From Verrucomicrobiota bacterium (GTDB lineage Bacteria; Verrucomicrobiota; Verrucomicrobiia; Limisphaerales; SIBE01): a stretch of DNA of 36,429 nt. The DNA lies in contig VHCZ01000034.1 of the NCBI GenBank assembly GCA_016871535.1, positions 1-36,429 on the forward strand. Reading direction: 5' to 3'. This document shows, one piece after another, positions 27,968 through 36,273 of this stretch. A model generated the notes under the pieces. That model was not told the DNA's origin, did no database searches, and saw only the letters and a program-made list of their open reading frames with translations. The position numbers and the translations under genes were made by a program. Positions within the stretch are counted from its first letter, which is position 1, and every line of letters starts with the position of its first letter.

Positions 27968-28248
27968 AAACTTATGGCGTGCCACGCCGCGGCGCATCTC
28001 AGGTTTTGCAGTCGCGGAGCGACTTGAAGACGGTAGCCGTGGGCTTCAAGCCCACGGGTGGGGTGCGATGTCGGTCACGTCGCGAAGCGACGCTCGAAAG
28101 GCTCCGGCCGAGCCCATTGGGCGGGTTCAAACGTCGCTCGGCGACGTGCGGCCGACACGCCTTGATCCGTGGGCCAAGGCCCACGGCTCCCGTCGCAGCA
28201 TCGCCCTGCGCGGCCCGCGGTTCCGGCCATTGCCGGAAACTTATGGCG
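27968..28248. repeat. Hairpin-rich repeat element bounded by 12-bp direct repeats
   Basis: AAACTTATGGCG occurs at 27968-27979 and 28237-28248. Between them are several palindromes: GTCGCGGAGCGAC, CCGTGGGCTTCAAGCCCACGG (28037-28057), GTCGCGAAGCGAC, CGTCGCTCGGCGACG, and CCGTGGGCCAAGGCCCACGG (28167-28186). No gene is supported. It fills the divergent gap between the cyclase gene and the nucleotidyltransferase gene, and looks like one composite non-autonomous element whose outer direct repeats could be a duplication made on insertion. Confidence 0.68.
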
Positions 28249-28284
28249 CTCCCGCCGCATCAGGCTTGATGGAGATTGTGAAAC

Positions 28285-29022
28285 GTGCCGGAGCGTGCTC
28301 TAATCCGTGCGTCCAAGATGCAAACAAGGCAGCCAGTCAAACCCGCGCAGGTGGATCCGTTCGCGGCGGAGTTGCTTCTGGGCCTTGGCCAGTATCCCTG
28401 CGCGCAACACATCGTGCTGGGCGGATATTTCGCCTTGAAGCATTACTGCGACTACCGCCTGACCCATGATGTGGATGCGTGGTGGTCGGAGGAGAGCACG
28501 GAACGAGATCGCGATGACGTTCGCCAAGCATTGAAGTCGGTGATCAGCCAGATTTGTCAGCAGCACCAGTTGCAGTGGAACCAACGCCGATTTGGCGATA
28601 CCGAGTCCTGGGAATTGATCCGGGCGGGCGTCAAACTGTTTTCCTTCCAAATCGCGGCCCGCACGATTCGTTTGGAACCTTATCTCATCAGTCCGTGGCC
28701 CCCGCTGCGCATTGAAAGTCTGGCGGACAATGTGGGCTCGAAAATGAACGCTCTGGTGCAGCGCGGCGCTCCGCGCGATTTCATCGATATCCGTCAGTTG
28801 GTGATCTCGGAGTTGGCGTCGCCCCACGAATGCTGGGGTCTTTGGTCCCGAAAAAATCCTGACTTGCGACTGGAGCAAGCCCGCGCGGAAGCGGCGCGCC
28901 ACTTGCAAGAACTCGAACTTCGCCGCCCACTTGAGACCATTCCGGATCCAAACCAACGAGAACGCGCTCGCGAAACACGCCTCTGGTTCCGTGACGCGTT
29001 CCTGCCGGCAGCGCAGCTATGA
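28285..29022 (+). CDS. AbiEii-type nucleotidyltransferase (possible toxin)
   Basis: 245 residues from the GTG at 28285, which has GGAG ten bases upstream; the ATG at 28318 (residue 12) is the alternative. The nucleotidyltransferase core is visible: Gly46-Gly47 in LGGYFALKHY, then Asp62 and Asp64 in RLTHDVDAWW, the metal-binding DxD. Further on, 'ADNVGSKMNALVQRGAPRDF' (about residues 150-170) matches the conserved 'K..AL..RG..RD' part of the AbiEii/AbiGii family. Those proteins act as toxins of type IV-like toxin-antitoxin or abortive-infection systems; some family members have other roles. Its stop codon overlaps the next gene's start (ATGA), so the two are co-translated. The usual AbiEi antitoxin is not present. 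Confidence 0.75.
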   Translation: MPERALIRASKMQTRQPVKPAQVDPFAAELLLGLGQYPCAQHIVLGGYFALKHYCDYRLTHDVDAWWSEESTERDRDDVRQALKSVISQICQQHQLQWNQRRFGDTESWELIRAGVKLFSFQIAARTIRLEPYLISPWPPLRIESLADNVGSKMNALVQRGAPRDFIDIRQLVISELASPHECWGLWSRKNPDLRLEQARAEAARHLQELELRRPLETIPDPNQRERARETRLWFRDAFLPAAQL

Positions 29023-29336
29023 CTCTGGACCACAGCGTTTATCCGGACCTGGAAGCGCCCCCGACCGAACTCCGCACGCCCGAGGAGAAGGCGGAGTACG
29101 TGCAACGCCTCTGCGCCCAGTGGGACTACGGGATTCTTCCCGAACCGTGCACCTTTACCTTGTTGGTGGATTGGAAAGCGATTTTCGACCGGTATCCCAT
29201 TCGCCACTCGCCGGCCTACCATGCCTTTCGGCTGTTGTTCGGTTGGGAGCCGGTGCCCGGCCAGGTCCTGCGCGCCGGATACGAAATCGATGACCTCAGA
29301 GAAGGCCGCACCGATCCATGCGTAACCTGGATTTAG
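29019..29336 (+). CDS. Small protein of unknown function paired with the nucleotidyltransferase
   Basis: 105 residues beginning MTLDHSVYPDLEAPPTELRT; the start overlaps the nucleotidyltransferase stop by four bases. The sequence is acidic and soluble, with no signal peptide or membrane segment. A predicted helix near 20-35 (EEKAEYVQRLCAQWDYGIL) is followed by 'FTLLVDWKAIFDRYP' and 'HAFRLLFGWEPVPGQVL'. I do not recognise the family. The overlap implies that the two proteins are made together; an antitoxin or accessory role is possible, but gene order (partner second) is the reverse of typical AbiEi-AbiEii. Confidence 0.7.
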   Translation: MTLDHSVYPDLEAPPTELRTPEEKAEYVQRLCAQWDYGILPEPCTFTLLVDWKAIFDRYPIRHSPAYHAFRLLFGWEPVPGQVLRAGYEIDDLREGRTDPCVTWI

Positions 29337-29500
29337 TTAGCTGCAGTCCATTTCAAGAAACATTCACCTTCCCCGTCGTGTTCGCCCGTTTCGCTCGGGC
29401 GATTCCGAACATTCGACATCCAATTTCGAGCGGCGCCGGCTGAACGTCGAATCTTTGAAAGATCGGCCTCGGTTCATCCGAATCTTGATTGAATGGATAA

Positions 29501-29752
29501 GGGTCTGCGAAAAAATTACCTCGCCATTTGCTGGAGGCGCGAGCGACGAGCAGACCCGCAGCGGTCTGTAAGGAGCGAGCAACGAAGCCAGAGCGCCAAA
29601 CAGCCCCAGCCCTGCGGGGCGGTGCGGCGCTTGGCCTGCTGCTTCGTGGTTCGCTCGGTCACAGCCCGCTGCGGGGATGCTCCCTCGCTCACGCCTCGCA
29701 TCAGGCCAAGCGACGCTCCCGCCAAATGGCGAATTAATTTTTTCGCAGACCC
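29501..29752. mobile_element. 252-bp MITE with about 30-bp terminal inverted repeats and TAA duplication
   Basis: The left end GGGTCTGCGAAAAAATTACC and the inverted right end GGGTCTGCGAAAAAATTAAT agree over about 30 bases, continuing as TCGCCATTTG. TAA at 29498-29500 and TAA at 29753-29755 flank it as a 3-bp target duplication. It encodes no transposase. Its interior shares blocks with the element at 33817-34089: GAGCAACGAAGCCAG, GCTCGGTC, CAGCCCGC, GGGGATGCTC. TNA target duplications are typical of part of the IS5 superfamily, a possible source of the mobilising enzyme. Confidence 0.85.
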
Positions 29753-29755
29753 TAA

Positions 29756-30400
29756 AGCAATGAAGTTGCGCTCCGGCTCGGAGTTTGTTACCGCTAAGCT
29801 GGTTTCGGAAATCAATCGTGGTCGAACACAGCGTCGCCGACCTATGAACTCCCTGACTGGAGCGCGGACTGCCCTGTCCGTGAGTTTCTTGACCGAAGCG
29901 CCGGTCCGCGCAGACGCACCTGCCCAGGGTAGAAGTGCCGCGGAGGAGTGCCGCGCATCCAAGCCGCAAGTGAGTAATTTAGCCGCAAAAGAACCCAAAG
30001 ATCGCAAAGATTTCTTCGCCCTGCTATTGCCCTTTCTGCATCACTATTTGTCAAGACCACGCATCTCCGAGAGCATGCACCGCGGATGTCGCGGATGGGC
30101 ACGGATAGGAGTGGCGCGGGATCGGTCAATCCTGTTTTTATCCGCGCTATCCGCGAGATCCGCGGTTTGTTTGGATGCGGTTTCAACGCACTGTGTTCCT
30201 TTGCGGCCACAGAAATTCGCGCGAGAACGAGTGGTTTGAAAGGATTGCAGCGCTGGCTTTTGCTGACGCTTCGGTCGGAGCAAGGGGCTTCGCAGCCGCG
30301 CACAGAAGCAAACAAACAGAACAAATGCTCTTTTGTTGTTCGATTGCTTCGCAACAGAAACGGGGCCTTTGCGCTCTCTGCGTTCTTTCGTGGCTCGCTA
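29756..30400. other. Repeat-derived intergenic DNA before the FlgG-like gene
   Basis: Open frames exist, but their sequence looks like remnants of several dispersed repeats. Near 29994 there is a 'CAAAAGAACCCAAAGATCGC' unit; 30079-30165 has CGCGGATGTCGCGGATGG facing ATCCGCGCTATCCGCGAGAT; near 30361-30395 there is a 'GCGCTCTCTGCGTTCTTTCG' unit. I see no gene that I can defend in 29756-30085. The stretch 29337-29500, before the MITE, likewise shows only degenerate repeat sequence. Confidence 0.55.
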
Positions 30401-31447
30401 TGCAGCCGGTTAGGCTTCGCGGTGGTTGTGCTCGCGATCATGGAATGGGGGACCACGACTTGGGCCGCCGCCCCGAGCAACCAAGCAGGCACGAGCAATG
30501 TGGTGGCTCGGTTCTATCGGGTAAAGTTGAAGCCGTTTCCGACTCAACCCACCGACGCCGGTAATGCGCAAAACGCCGCGACGATCCGGATTGAGGAGCC
30601 TTACTTTCGCGACGCAGAACGAACTTATGGCGGGTCGGCTCCCGAGGCCATAATCGGCGACGGATTCTTCCAGGTGCAATTGCCCGACGGAACACAAGCT
30701 TATACGCGCGATGGCAACTTCAAGTTCGCCGGCAACGGTCTCATCGTGACTCAGGAAGGTTATCCCGTTTTGGGAGGTCTGCCGCTTTTTCCCCCTTCAA
30801 CGAGGGGCGTGATCTTCAGCTCACAGGGTGAGATCGCCCTCACCACTGCCGGTGGAGGCGTAAATGTCGGAAGAATCACTCTGACTCGCTTCCAGAATCC
30901 GGCTGATCTGAAGCCAATCGGTTCAAACTTGTTTGTTGAAACGCTGGCTTCAGGTCCACCCGAGACTGGGAATCCGGGCGAAAACGGATTCGGAGAATTG
31001 TGTGGTGGATTTTTTAGGTTGCCCGGGTCCGTTGGCTTCACGGTGCGGCTCTCTGAACAAGGCCGAATCGAGGTCGAGTTCTGCCTGGACCTGCGAGATT
31101 GGACGGTTGTGGCCAGTGCTCCGGTGTCTGCGCGAGGACCACTGTTCGCAGGAGGCACACTGATCGTTCGCGATCTGCAGCCGTTTGCGGGCGGGCCGAC
31201 TACGGCCGGGACTCTGATCGACGTGGATGTCTCAGAAGCTTTGAAGCTCTTCGGCCGACGGCTTCCGGACGGCAGATTCAGCGTCTCGATCAGTGGCAGC
31301 GCCGCCTCGAACGCGGTCCTTCAGGCTTCGACCAACCTGGTCAATTGGCTGCCCATCTTCACGAACTCGGGTTCAGGTGGACGGTTTGAGTTTCTGGACA
31401 CGGCTAGCGGAAATCAGCCGTGGCGTTTCCACCGGGCCATTAGGTGA
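30086..31447 (+). CDS. Exported protein with a flagellar FlgG-like core and shared C-terminal module
   Basis: The open frame has 453 codons, but residues 1 to about 105 are repeat-derived, so the true start is unclear. A hydrophobic signal-like segment GFAVVVLAIMEWGTTTWAAA lies at about 108-127; the only nearby in-frame ATG (30440) falls inside it, so a non-ATG start upstream is likely. Residues about 188-310 closely follow the distal-rod protein FlgG: 'AIIGDGFFQVQLPDGTQAYT', 'RDGNFKFAGNGLIVTQEGYP', 'GRITLTRFQNPADLKPIGSN', 'FVETLASGPPETGNPG', 'NGFGELCGGFF'. The terminal rod helices of FlgG are missing and no flagellar genes are nearby. Residues about 385-453 form a C-terminal module (LQASTNLVNWLPIFTNSG ... 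WRFHRAIR) shared with the next gene, which starts 7 bases later. Function unknown; probably surface or secreted. Confidence 0.8.
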   Translation: MSRMGTDRSGAGSVNPVFIRAIREIRGLFGCGFNALCSFAATEIRARTSGLKGLQRWLLLTLRSEQGASQPRTEANKQNKCSFVVRLLRNRNGAFALSAFFRGSLCSRLGFAVVVLAIMEWGTTTWAAAPSNQAGTSNVVARFYRVKLKPFPTQPTDAGNAQNAATIRIEEPYFRDAERTYGGSAPEAIIGDGFFQVQLPDGTQAYTRDGNFKFAGNGLIVTQEGYPVLGGLPLFPPSTRGVIFSSQGEIALTTAGGGVNVGRITLTRFQNPADLKPIGSNLFVETLASGPPETGNPGENGFGELCGGFFRLPGSVGFTVRLSEQGRIEVEFCLDLRDWTVVASAPVSARGPLFAGGTLIVRDLQPFAGGPTTAGTLIDVDVSEALKLFGRRLPDGRFSVSISGSAASNAVLQASTNLVNWLPIFTNSGSGGRFEFLDTASGNQPWRFHRAIR

Positions 31448-31454
31448 GACGGAG

Positions 31455-32315
31455 ATGAAAAGGCTGCTTGTTTGCAAGTTTAAACGACTGTTGTGGTCGG
31501 GACTGTTGCTTTACCTCGCCTCTACTCCTGGCGATCTGTGTGCCCAACCTTCCAGCATCCCACGCGAGGATTTTTGGGTGCCAAACTATGCCAATAGCCC
31601 GTTTTACCTGGCCGAAAAGGATGGAATCCTTTACGTGAGCGGATGGTTCAATGGCGCGGGGCGCCCTGCCGCTCATGCACTGGTCGTGGATTTTGGCACG
31701 GGAGCAGTCAGCACGGCATTGCCGGAGCTTCGCGGACCATGGGTGACCCCCGATCAGGCTGGGGGCTGGTATACCGTAGTTCCCCTTCCTTTGAGCGGCG
31801 GAGAGACTCACTTTGGTTTGGCGCACATGCGCAGTGATCAATCCTTAGATGCAGATTGGACGCCCTCGCCCATATTGTCAGTTTTCATTTCAGCCATTGG
31901 CGTCGGAGGTAACAAAGTGTTTGTGGCCGGTAGAAACCGGGGCAGCACTGACTCAGTTGTCGTCGCTTTGGATTCTGTGACAGGCAAAGTGAGCGACCTA
32001 AAACTCCCAGCGATTGATATTTCGAATGTCACCAAACTTGCCGTGTCGGACAATGCCCTCTTCGTAGCGGGTTACTCTTCATCCCCGCCGCCCAAATCCC
32101 TCCTCGCTGCTTTCGATATCAAAACTGGTCAGCGCTTGCCGTGGAACCCGATCACTTCGATAATAGACAAATTCGGAAGGGGGGAGGAGGAGGAGCGTAT
32201 CTGGCGGATTTCGCAGTTACCTGCGACAAAGTTTTTGTGGGTGGCGCGTTTACAGAGATCAATGGAGAAGTTCGCAACAGTCTGGCTTCTTTCGACCGCA
32301 CTACCGGCAGGCTAA
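31455..32315 (+). pseudogene. Frameshifted exported repeat protein, segment 1 (signal peptide, first propeller repeats)
   Basis: Opens with a signal peptide (MKRLLVCKFKRLLWSGLLLY ... LCAQ) 7 bases after the FlgG-like gene, so both form one operon. The coding sense runs to about 32184: 'DGILYVSGWFNGAGRPAAHA', 'NKVFVAGRNRGSTDSVVVAL', 'NALFVAGYSSSPPPKSLLAA' are blades of a propeller-like repeat of the type 'vyvaG.f....g..r..laalD..tG....w.p'. After the run of six G at 32179-32184 the frame turns to nonsense and the real continuation lies one base back. Adding one base there and one near 32788 makes a continuous frame of 1606 residues to 36273. The breaks may be genuine mutations or base-calling errors. 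Confidence 0.72.
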
Positions 32316-32839
32316 TGCCTTGGAACCCGAATACGTCCTTCAGCGGGAGGACTGATGTCTGGATCCACCGGGTTATTGCGCAGAGCGACATCGTTTGCGT
32401 CAACGGCAATTTCGATAAGATCGGAGGAGAATCTCTCTGGAGTTTTGCCGCCTTGGATTCCTCATCCGGTAAACCGCTCGATTGGAGGAAACCGGACAGG
32501 AACGCCGAATTCTATCCGATTGCGCTCTCTGGAAACACCCTCTACGGGACATTCGATGGAGTCAACGAACTCGGATTCTTCGAAGATGACCTCCGTGCGC
32601 TCGATGCCACGACGGGCAACACAATTTCGAAAGTACCATTGAACATTTCGGGTTTCGGCGTTCCGGTAATTTCCGGCAACTTGGTCTTACTGAGCGGGAA
32701 TCTTACCTGGGGTGGCGTCCGTCGATCTCCTGGTCTCATGGCTTTTGACACCTCGACTGGAAAAGCCACAGATTGGAATACGGCCCATTCATTGGCGGGG
32801 TCTCCGGCGTCGGGAACCCGGACAAAATTTATCAGGTGA
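32141..32839 (+). pseudogene. Frameshifted exported repeat protein, segment 2 (propeller repeats)
   Basis: Real coding content from about 32185 to 32785, continuing segment 1: 'DKVFVGGAFTEINGEVRNSL', 'ASFDRTTGRLMPWNPNTSFS', 'DIVCVNGNFDKIGGESLWSF', 'GNTLYGTFDGVNELGFFEDD', ending in 'GLMAFDTSTGKATDWN'. The repeat pattern then resumes in the next frame as PFIGGVSGVGNPDKIYQVKI, so a second single-base loss is indicated close to the CCC at 32788-32790. It has no start signal of its own. Confidence 0.7.
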
Positions 32840-33816
32840 AGATTCAGGGCAACAGAATTTACGCCGCGGGTGGGTTCTGGATTGATTCAGAGGTAGACCC
32901 TGGCCTCGATTTTCACGTGGGCCTCGCAGCTTATGATCTCAGCACGGGTAAGCTTGTCAAAGACTGGAATCCCAGTGCTGCCTTCATCTCGACGAACGTC
33001 CCATTCTCTATCGAAATTGAGGCTTTCGACGTTTTGGGCAACACCATGTACGCGGGGGGCCCCGGAGGCTCTCTCTTCAACAGTGATGAGCTACTCTCAA
33101 AGACGAGGCCTCTTGCCGCTGTGGATTTGCGGACTGGAAAGGCAATAGACTGGAATCCAATTCTCGGAGGCGCTCGATCCAGCGTTAGGGCGATCGCCGT
33201 GGGCGAAAAGGCGGTGTACCTTGCGGGCTCCTTCCAAACTGTGAACGGCCAGCCTCGGAATAGTCTTGCCGCCCTTGAGCCAGTTACTGCTGTTCCTCTT
33301 CCCTGGAATCCTGAGGCTGACGGTCCGGTCCGGACCTTGGCGGTTTCTCACAATCGAGTTTACATCGGTGGCTACTTCACGAGGGTTAATGGTAGGGCAC
33401 GCAATGGTCTCGCGGCGCTCGACCCAACTACGGGCGAATGCCTGGATTGGAACCCAGCCGCGTCCAGCAGTTCTCCAACTGGATCGTGGCTCGAGAGTCT
33501 CTACATTTCGGACAACACAATTTATGTGAGCGGCAACTTCGAAAGAATTGGAGGAGAAAGCAGGACGAACGTTGCTGCCTTGAACGCGACGACTGGCCGA
33601 GCAACGGACTGGAGCCCGAGTATAAACTGGAACCCGAGCAAATTCATCGGAAGGGGCTTAGCGTTTGTTCAGTTCCGCGACACAGTCGCGGTCGCGGGAA
33701 CCTTCTCTGAGGTCAACGGACGGTTCCACCCGAACTTGGCTATTTTTCCGCCTGTCGGTGAACCGGTGATCACGCAGCAACCGCCGAACCGAACTGCTGG
33801 GCTCGGAGAAAGCTTA

Positions 33817-34089
33817 GAGCGTGTCCGAAAATTCCGCGGGGTCCTGTTTTCGCGCCAAAGGCCGGATGGCGAGGCGCGACGAAGGAGAATATCCTCCCTG
33901 GATCTTCGACTGAGGAGCAACGAAGCCAGGCGGCCTTTGGCGCGAAAACCCTCCGGGCGGCGGGTCTTTTGTCCGTGGCCTGCGTTGGCTCGGTCCTTAC
34001 AGCCCGCGTTGGGGATGCTCGGACCTCGCCGCCTTGGCCACAGCCAAAATCCCTCGCCGCAGGACCCCGCGCAATTTTCGGACACGCTC
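33817..34089. mobile_element. 273-bp MITE inserted in frame in an Ig-like domain
   Basis: The left end GAGCGTGTCCGAAAATTCCG and the inverted right end GAGCGTGTCCGAAAATTGCG match, continuing CGGGGTCCTG. TTA at 33814-33816 and TTA at 34090-34092 are the target duplication. Element plus one duplication is 276 bp, exactly 92 codons, and has no stop in the host frame. Joining the flanks on paper gives GLGESL-VLGVVADGVTPLSYQW, the standard start of an Ig-like domain. It shares its core with the element at 29501-29752 (GAGCAACGAAGCCAG, CAGCCCGC, GGGGATGCTC). Confidence 0.88.
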
Positions 34090-35301
34090 TTAGTCTTGGG
34101 CGTTGTGGCCGACGGAGTAACTCCGCTGTCCTACCAATGGCAATTCAACGGAGCCAATCTAGTCGGAGCCACGAACTCAATTCTGGTCCTAACGAATCTT
34201 CAGGTGGGGAACTCGGGCCGCTATAGCGCGGTGGTCACGAATCGTCTCGGGCTTATCAACAGCGCCGAAGCATCGATCGTAGTAGTTATGCCCCCGCGCA
34301 TCGACATTCAACCGCTAACCCAAATCGCGACAGTGAGCTCGTCCGTCAGGTTTGGCGTCGCAGCCCCAGCCAATCCGCCTCCGTCCTACCAATGGCTGCT
34401 CAATGGCACCAAAATCACGGGAGCAACTGAATCCACGCTCACGTTGACGAATCTCCAACCGACCGATGGCGGGAGCTACAGCGTTGTCGTCAAGAACATC
34501 GGCGGCGCGGTCAACAGCGACATTGCCGGACTCGTCATTCCCAGTCCGCGGCTGCCTCTCTCGGATAACCTGCGGGATCGCATAGTGACCAATTCTTTCT
34601 CCAGCCTTGGAAGCGCCAACAGTACCAACGGGACGAAGGAAGTTGGCGAACCAGATCATGTGGGCAAGCCCGGACGCAAATCCCTTTGGCTCGGTTGGCG
34701 AGCGCCGGCCAATGGCGTCGCCACCTTCAGCACGCGCGGCAGCGGGTTCGACACGTTGCTGGCGGTCTATACGAACGCGGCGCCGAACCTACCGCCGGAT
34801 TATTCGAACTTGCGCTTCGTCGCTGGCGACGATGATCGCGGCGGGTTCGCCACCAGCGAGGTGGCGTTCAGCGCGGCGGCCGGCGTCGAGTATTTGATCG
34901 TGGTGGATGGTTTCGGGAAATCGTCGGGGAACATTGTGCTGAGTTGGAAGTTTGATCCGGTGATTACGGAAGCCCCGAGGATTTTCCAACAACCCTTGGG
35001 CCAGACGGTGGCCGTCGGGGAGATGGTGAGTTTCTCGGTGACCGCGTTCAGCACGCGTCCGTTGACCTACCAATGGTATCAAAACTGCGCCCCGATTCCC
35101 GGTGCGACCAACGCGACATTGACAGTGACCAATGTGCAAGCGCACCTGGTGGCCCGATACCGCGTGCAAGTCGGCAATGGTCAGGAAGGCGTGGAGAGCG
35201 AGCCGGCGTTTTTGGAGATCAACTTCAGCGGCGACGCCGGGCTAGTGCAAAAGGTGGCCAGCCGAGACAAGCTGGCGGAGGTGGTCGTGATTGGAGGAAA
35301 C

Positions 35302-35401
35302 GTAGCGCGGGCCTCCTGGCCTGCGGGTTCACCGGGCGTCCCGCCCGGTGAACGTTCGCTGTTGAGCCAGACGGGCTGGCAGGCTGGGAAGCCTGCCCTA
35401 C
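35302..35401. repeat. 100-bp palindromic element inside the coding sequence
   Basis: The left end GTAGCGCGGGCCTCCTGGCC is inverted relative to the right end, which reads GTAGGGCAGGCTTCCCAGCC on the opposite strand. An inner hairpin CACCGGGCGTCCCGCCCGGTG (35329-35349) lies between. In the host frame it reads ARASWPAGSPGVPPGE ... GWQAGKPALLS, unlike the surrounding domain sequence but free of stops. No target duplication is visible. Confidence 0.65.
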
Positions 35402-36273
35402 TTTCGCCAGGATTCGGCGGCGCGCCGGCGCGCGGATTTGTGGGGACACAGATTTTCCACACGTTTGGAAAAACCAAAGAGATTGGCGATCCCAATCACG
35501 CGGGGGAACCCGGCGGCGCCTCGGCGTGGTATTCGGTGCTGGCGGACGAGGACGGCAAGATGCTGGTGAGCACCGAGGGAAGCGATTTCGACACGGTGCT
35601 GGCGGTGTATGAAGGGCCGCCCAATCCGCTGGGTTACGATGAACTCGTGATGCCGGCGCTGGCATCGGATAACAACCGAGGCTTTGATCGCAAGAGCAGC
35701 CGGGTGATTTTTGATGCGGCGCCGAATCGCACGTACCATATCGCGGTGGATGGGGTGAGTGGAGTGCAAGGGCAAGTGGTGCTGACGTATCAGTTGGGTT
35801 CGCCGCCGGAATTGGCGGCGCAGCCGGCGAGCGGCGTGTGGAAAGTGGGGAACGTGGTCATCCTGGAGGTGCGCGTGCGGAGCCGTGTGCCGGTGGTTTA
35901 TCAGTGGCGATTGAACGGGCTTCTGTTGAGCGGAGCGACCAATGCGACCCTGGTGATCCCAGTGCTCCAGTTGCCGAATGTGGGCAAGTATAGCTGCGTG
36001 GTGAGCAATTTTGCGGGCGTGGCGACGAGCGCCGACGCGCAAGTGAGTGTGGAGTTGACCGAAGCCTTGAGGCTGTCAGGACGGCGCCTACCAGATGGGA
36101 GCTTTGGGATCCTGATCGGCGGCACTGCCCTCACAAACGCAGTCCTTCAGGCCTCGACCGATCTGATCAACTGGCTGCCGGTGTACACCAACGCCGGGCA
36201 AAGCGGTTTTGGCGAGTACATCGACCGCTCGGCCTCGAACCATTTCTGGAGATACTATCGCGCGGTCCGATAG

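Larger units (their letters stand above)
32773..36273 (+). pseudogene. Frameshifted exported repeat protein, segment 3 (propeller end, Ig-like domains, C-terminal module)
   Basis: Real content from about 32787. Propeller-type repeats continue to about 33760 ('NRVYIGGYFTRVNGRARNGL', 'NTIYVSGNFERIGGESRTNV'). Four Ig-like domains follow, near 33765, 34290, 34970 and 35805, each with the 'Y.W..NG..i.GATN..L...N....g.Y...v.N' pattern. Between them stand two domains resembling bacterial pre-peptidase C-terminal modules, at about 34560-34960 and 35440-35800 ('GSGFDTLLAVYTNAA' and 'GSDFDTVLAVYEGPP'). The end (TEALRLSGRRLPDG ... WRYYRAVR) is nearly the same as in the FlgG-like gene. The first Ig domain is split by a 273-bp MITE at 33817-34089 read through in frame, and a palindrome at 35302-35401 adds about 33 residues. 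Segment length is 1166 codons. Confidence 0.8.

Noticed and set aside
30086-31447. Part of a flagellar operon
   Set aside because: No other rod, hook or ring gene is present, the rod helices are missing, and the neighbours are surface repeat proteins.
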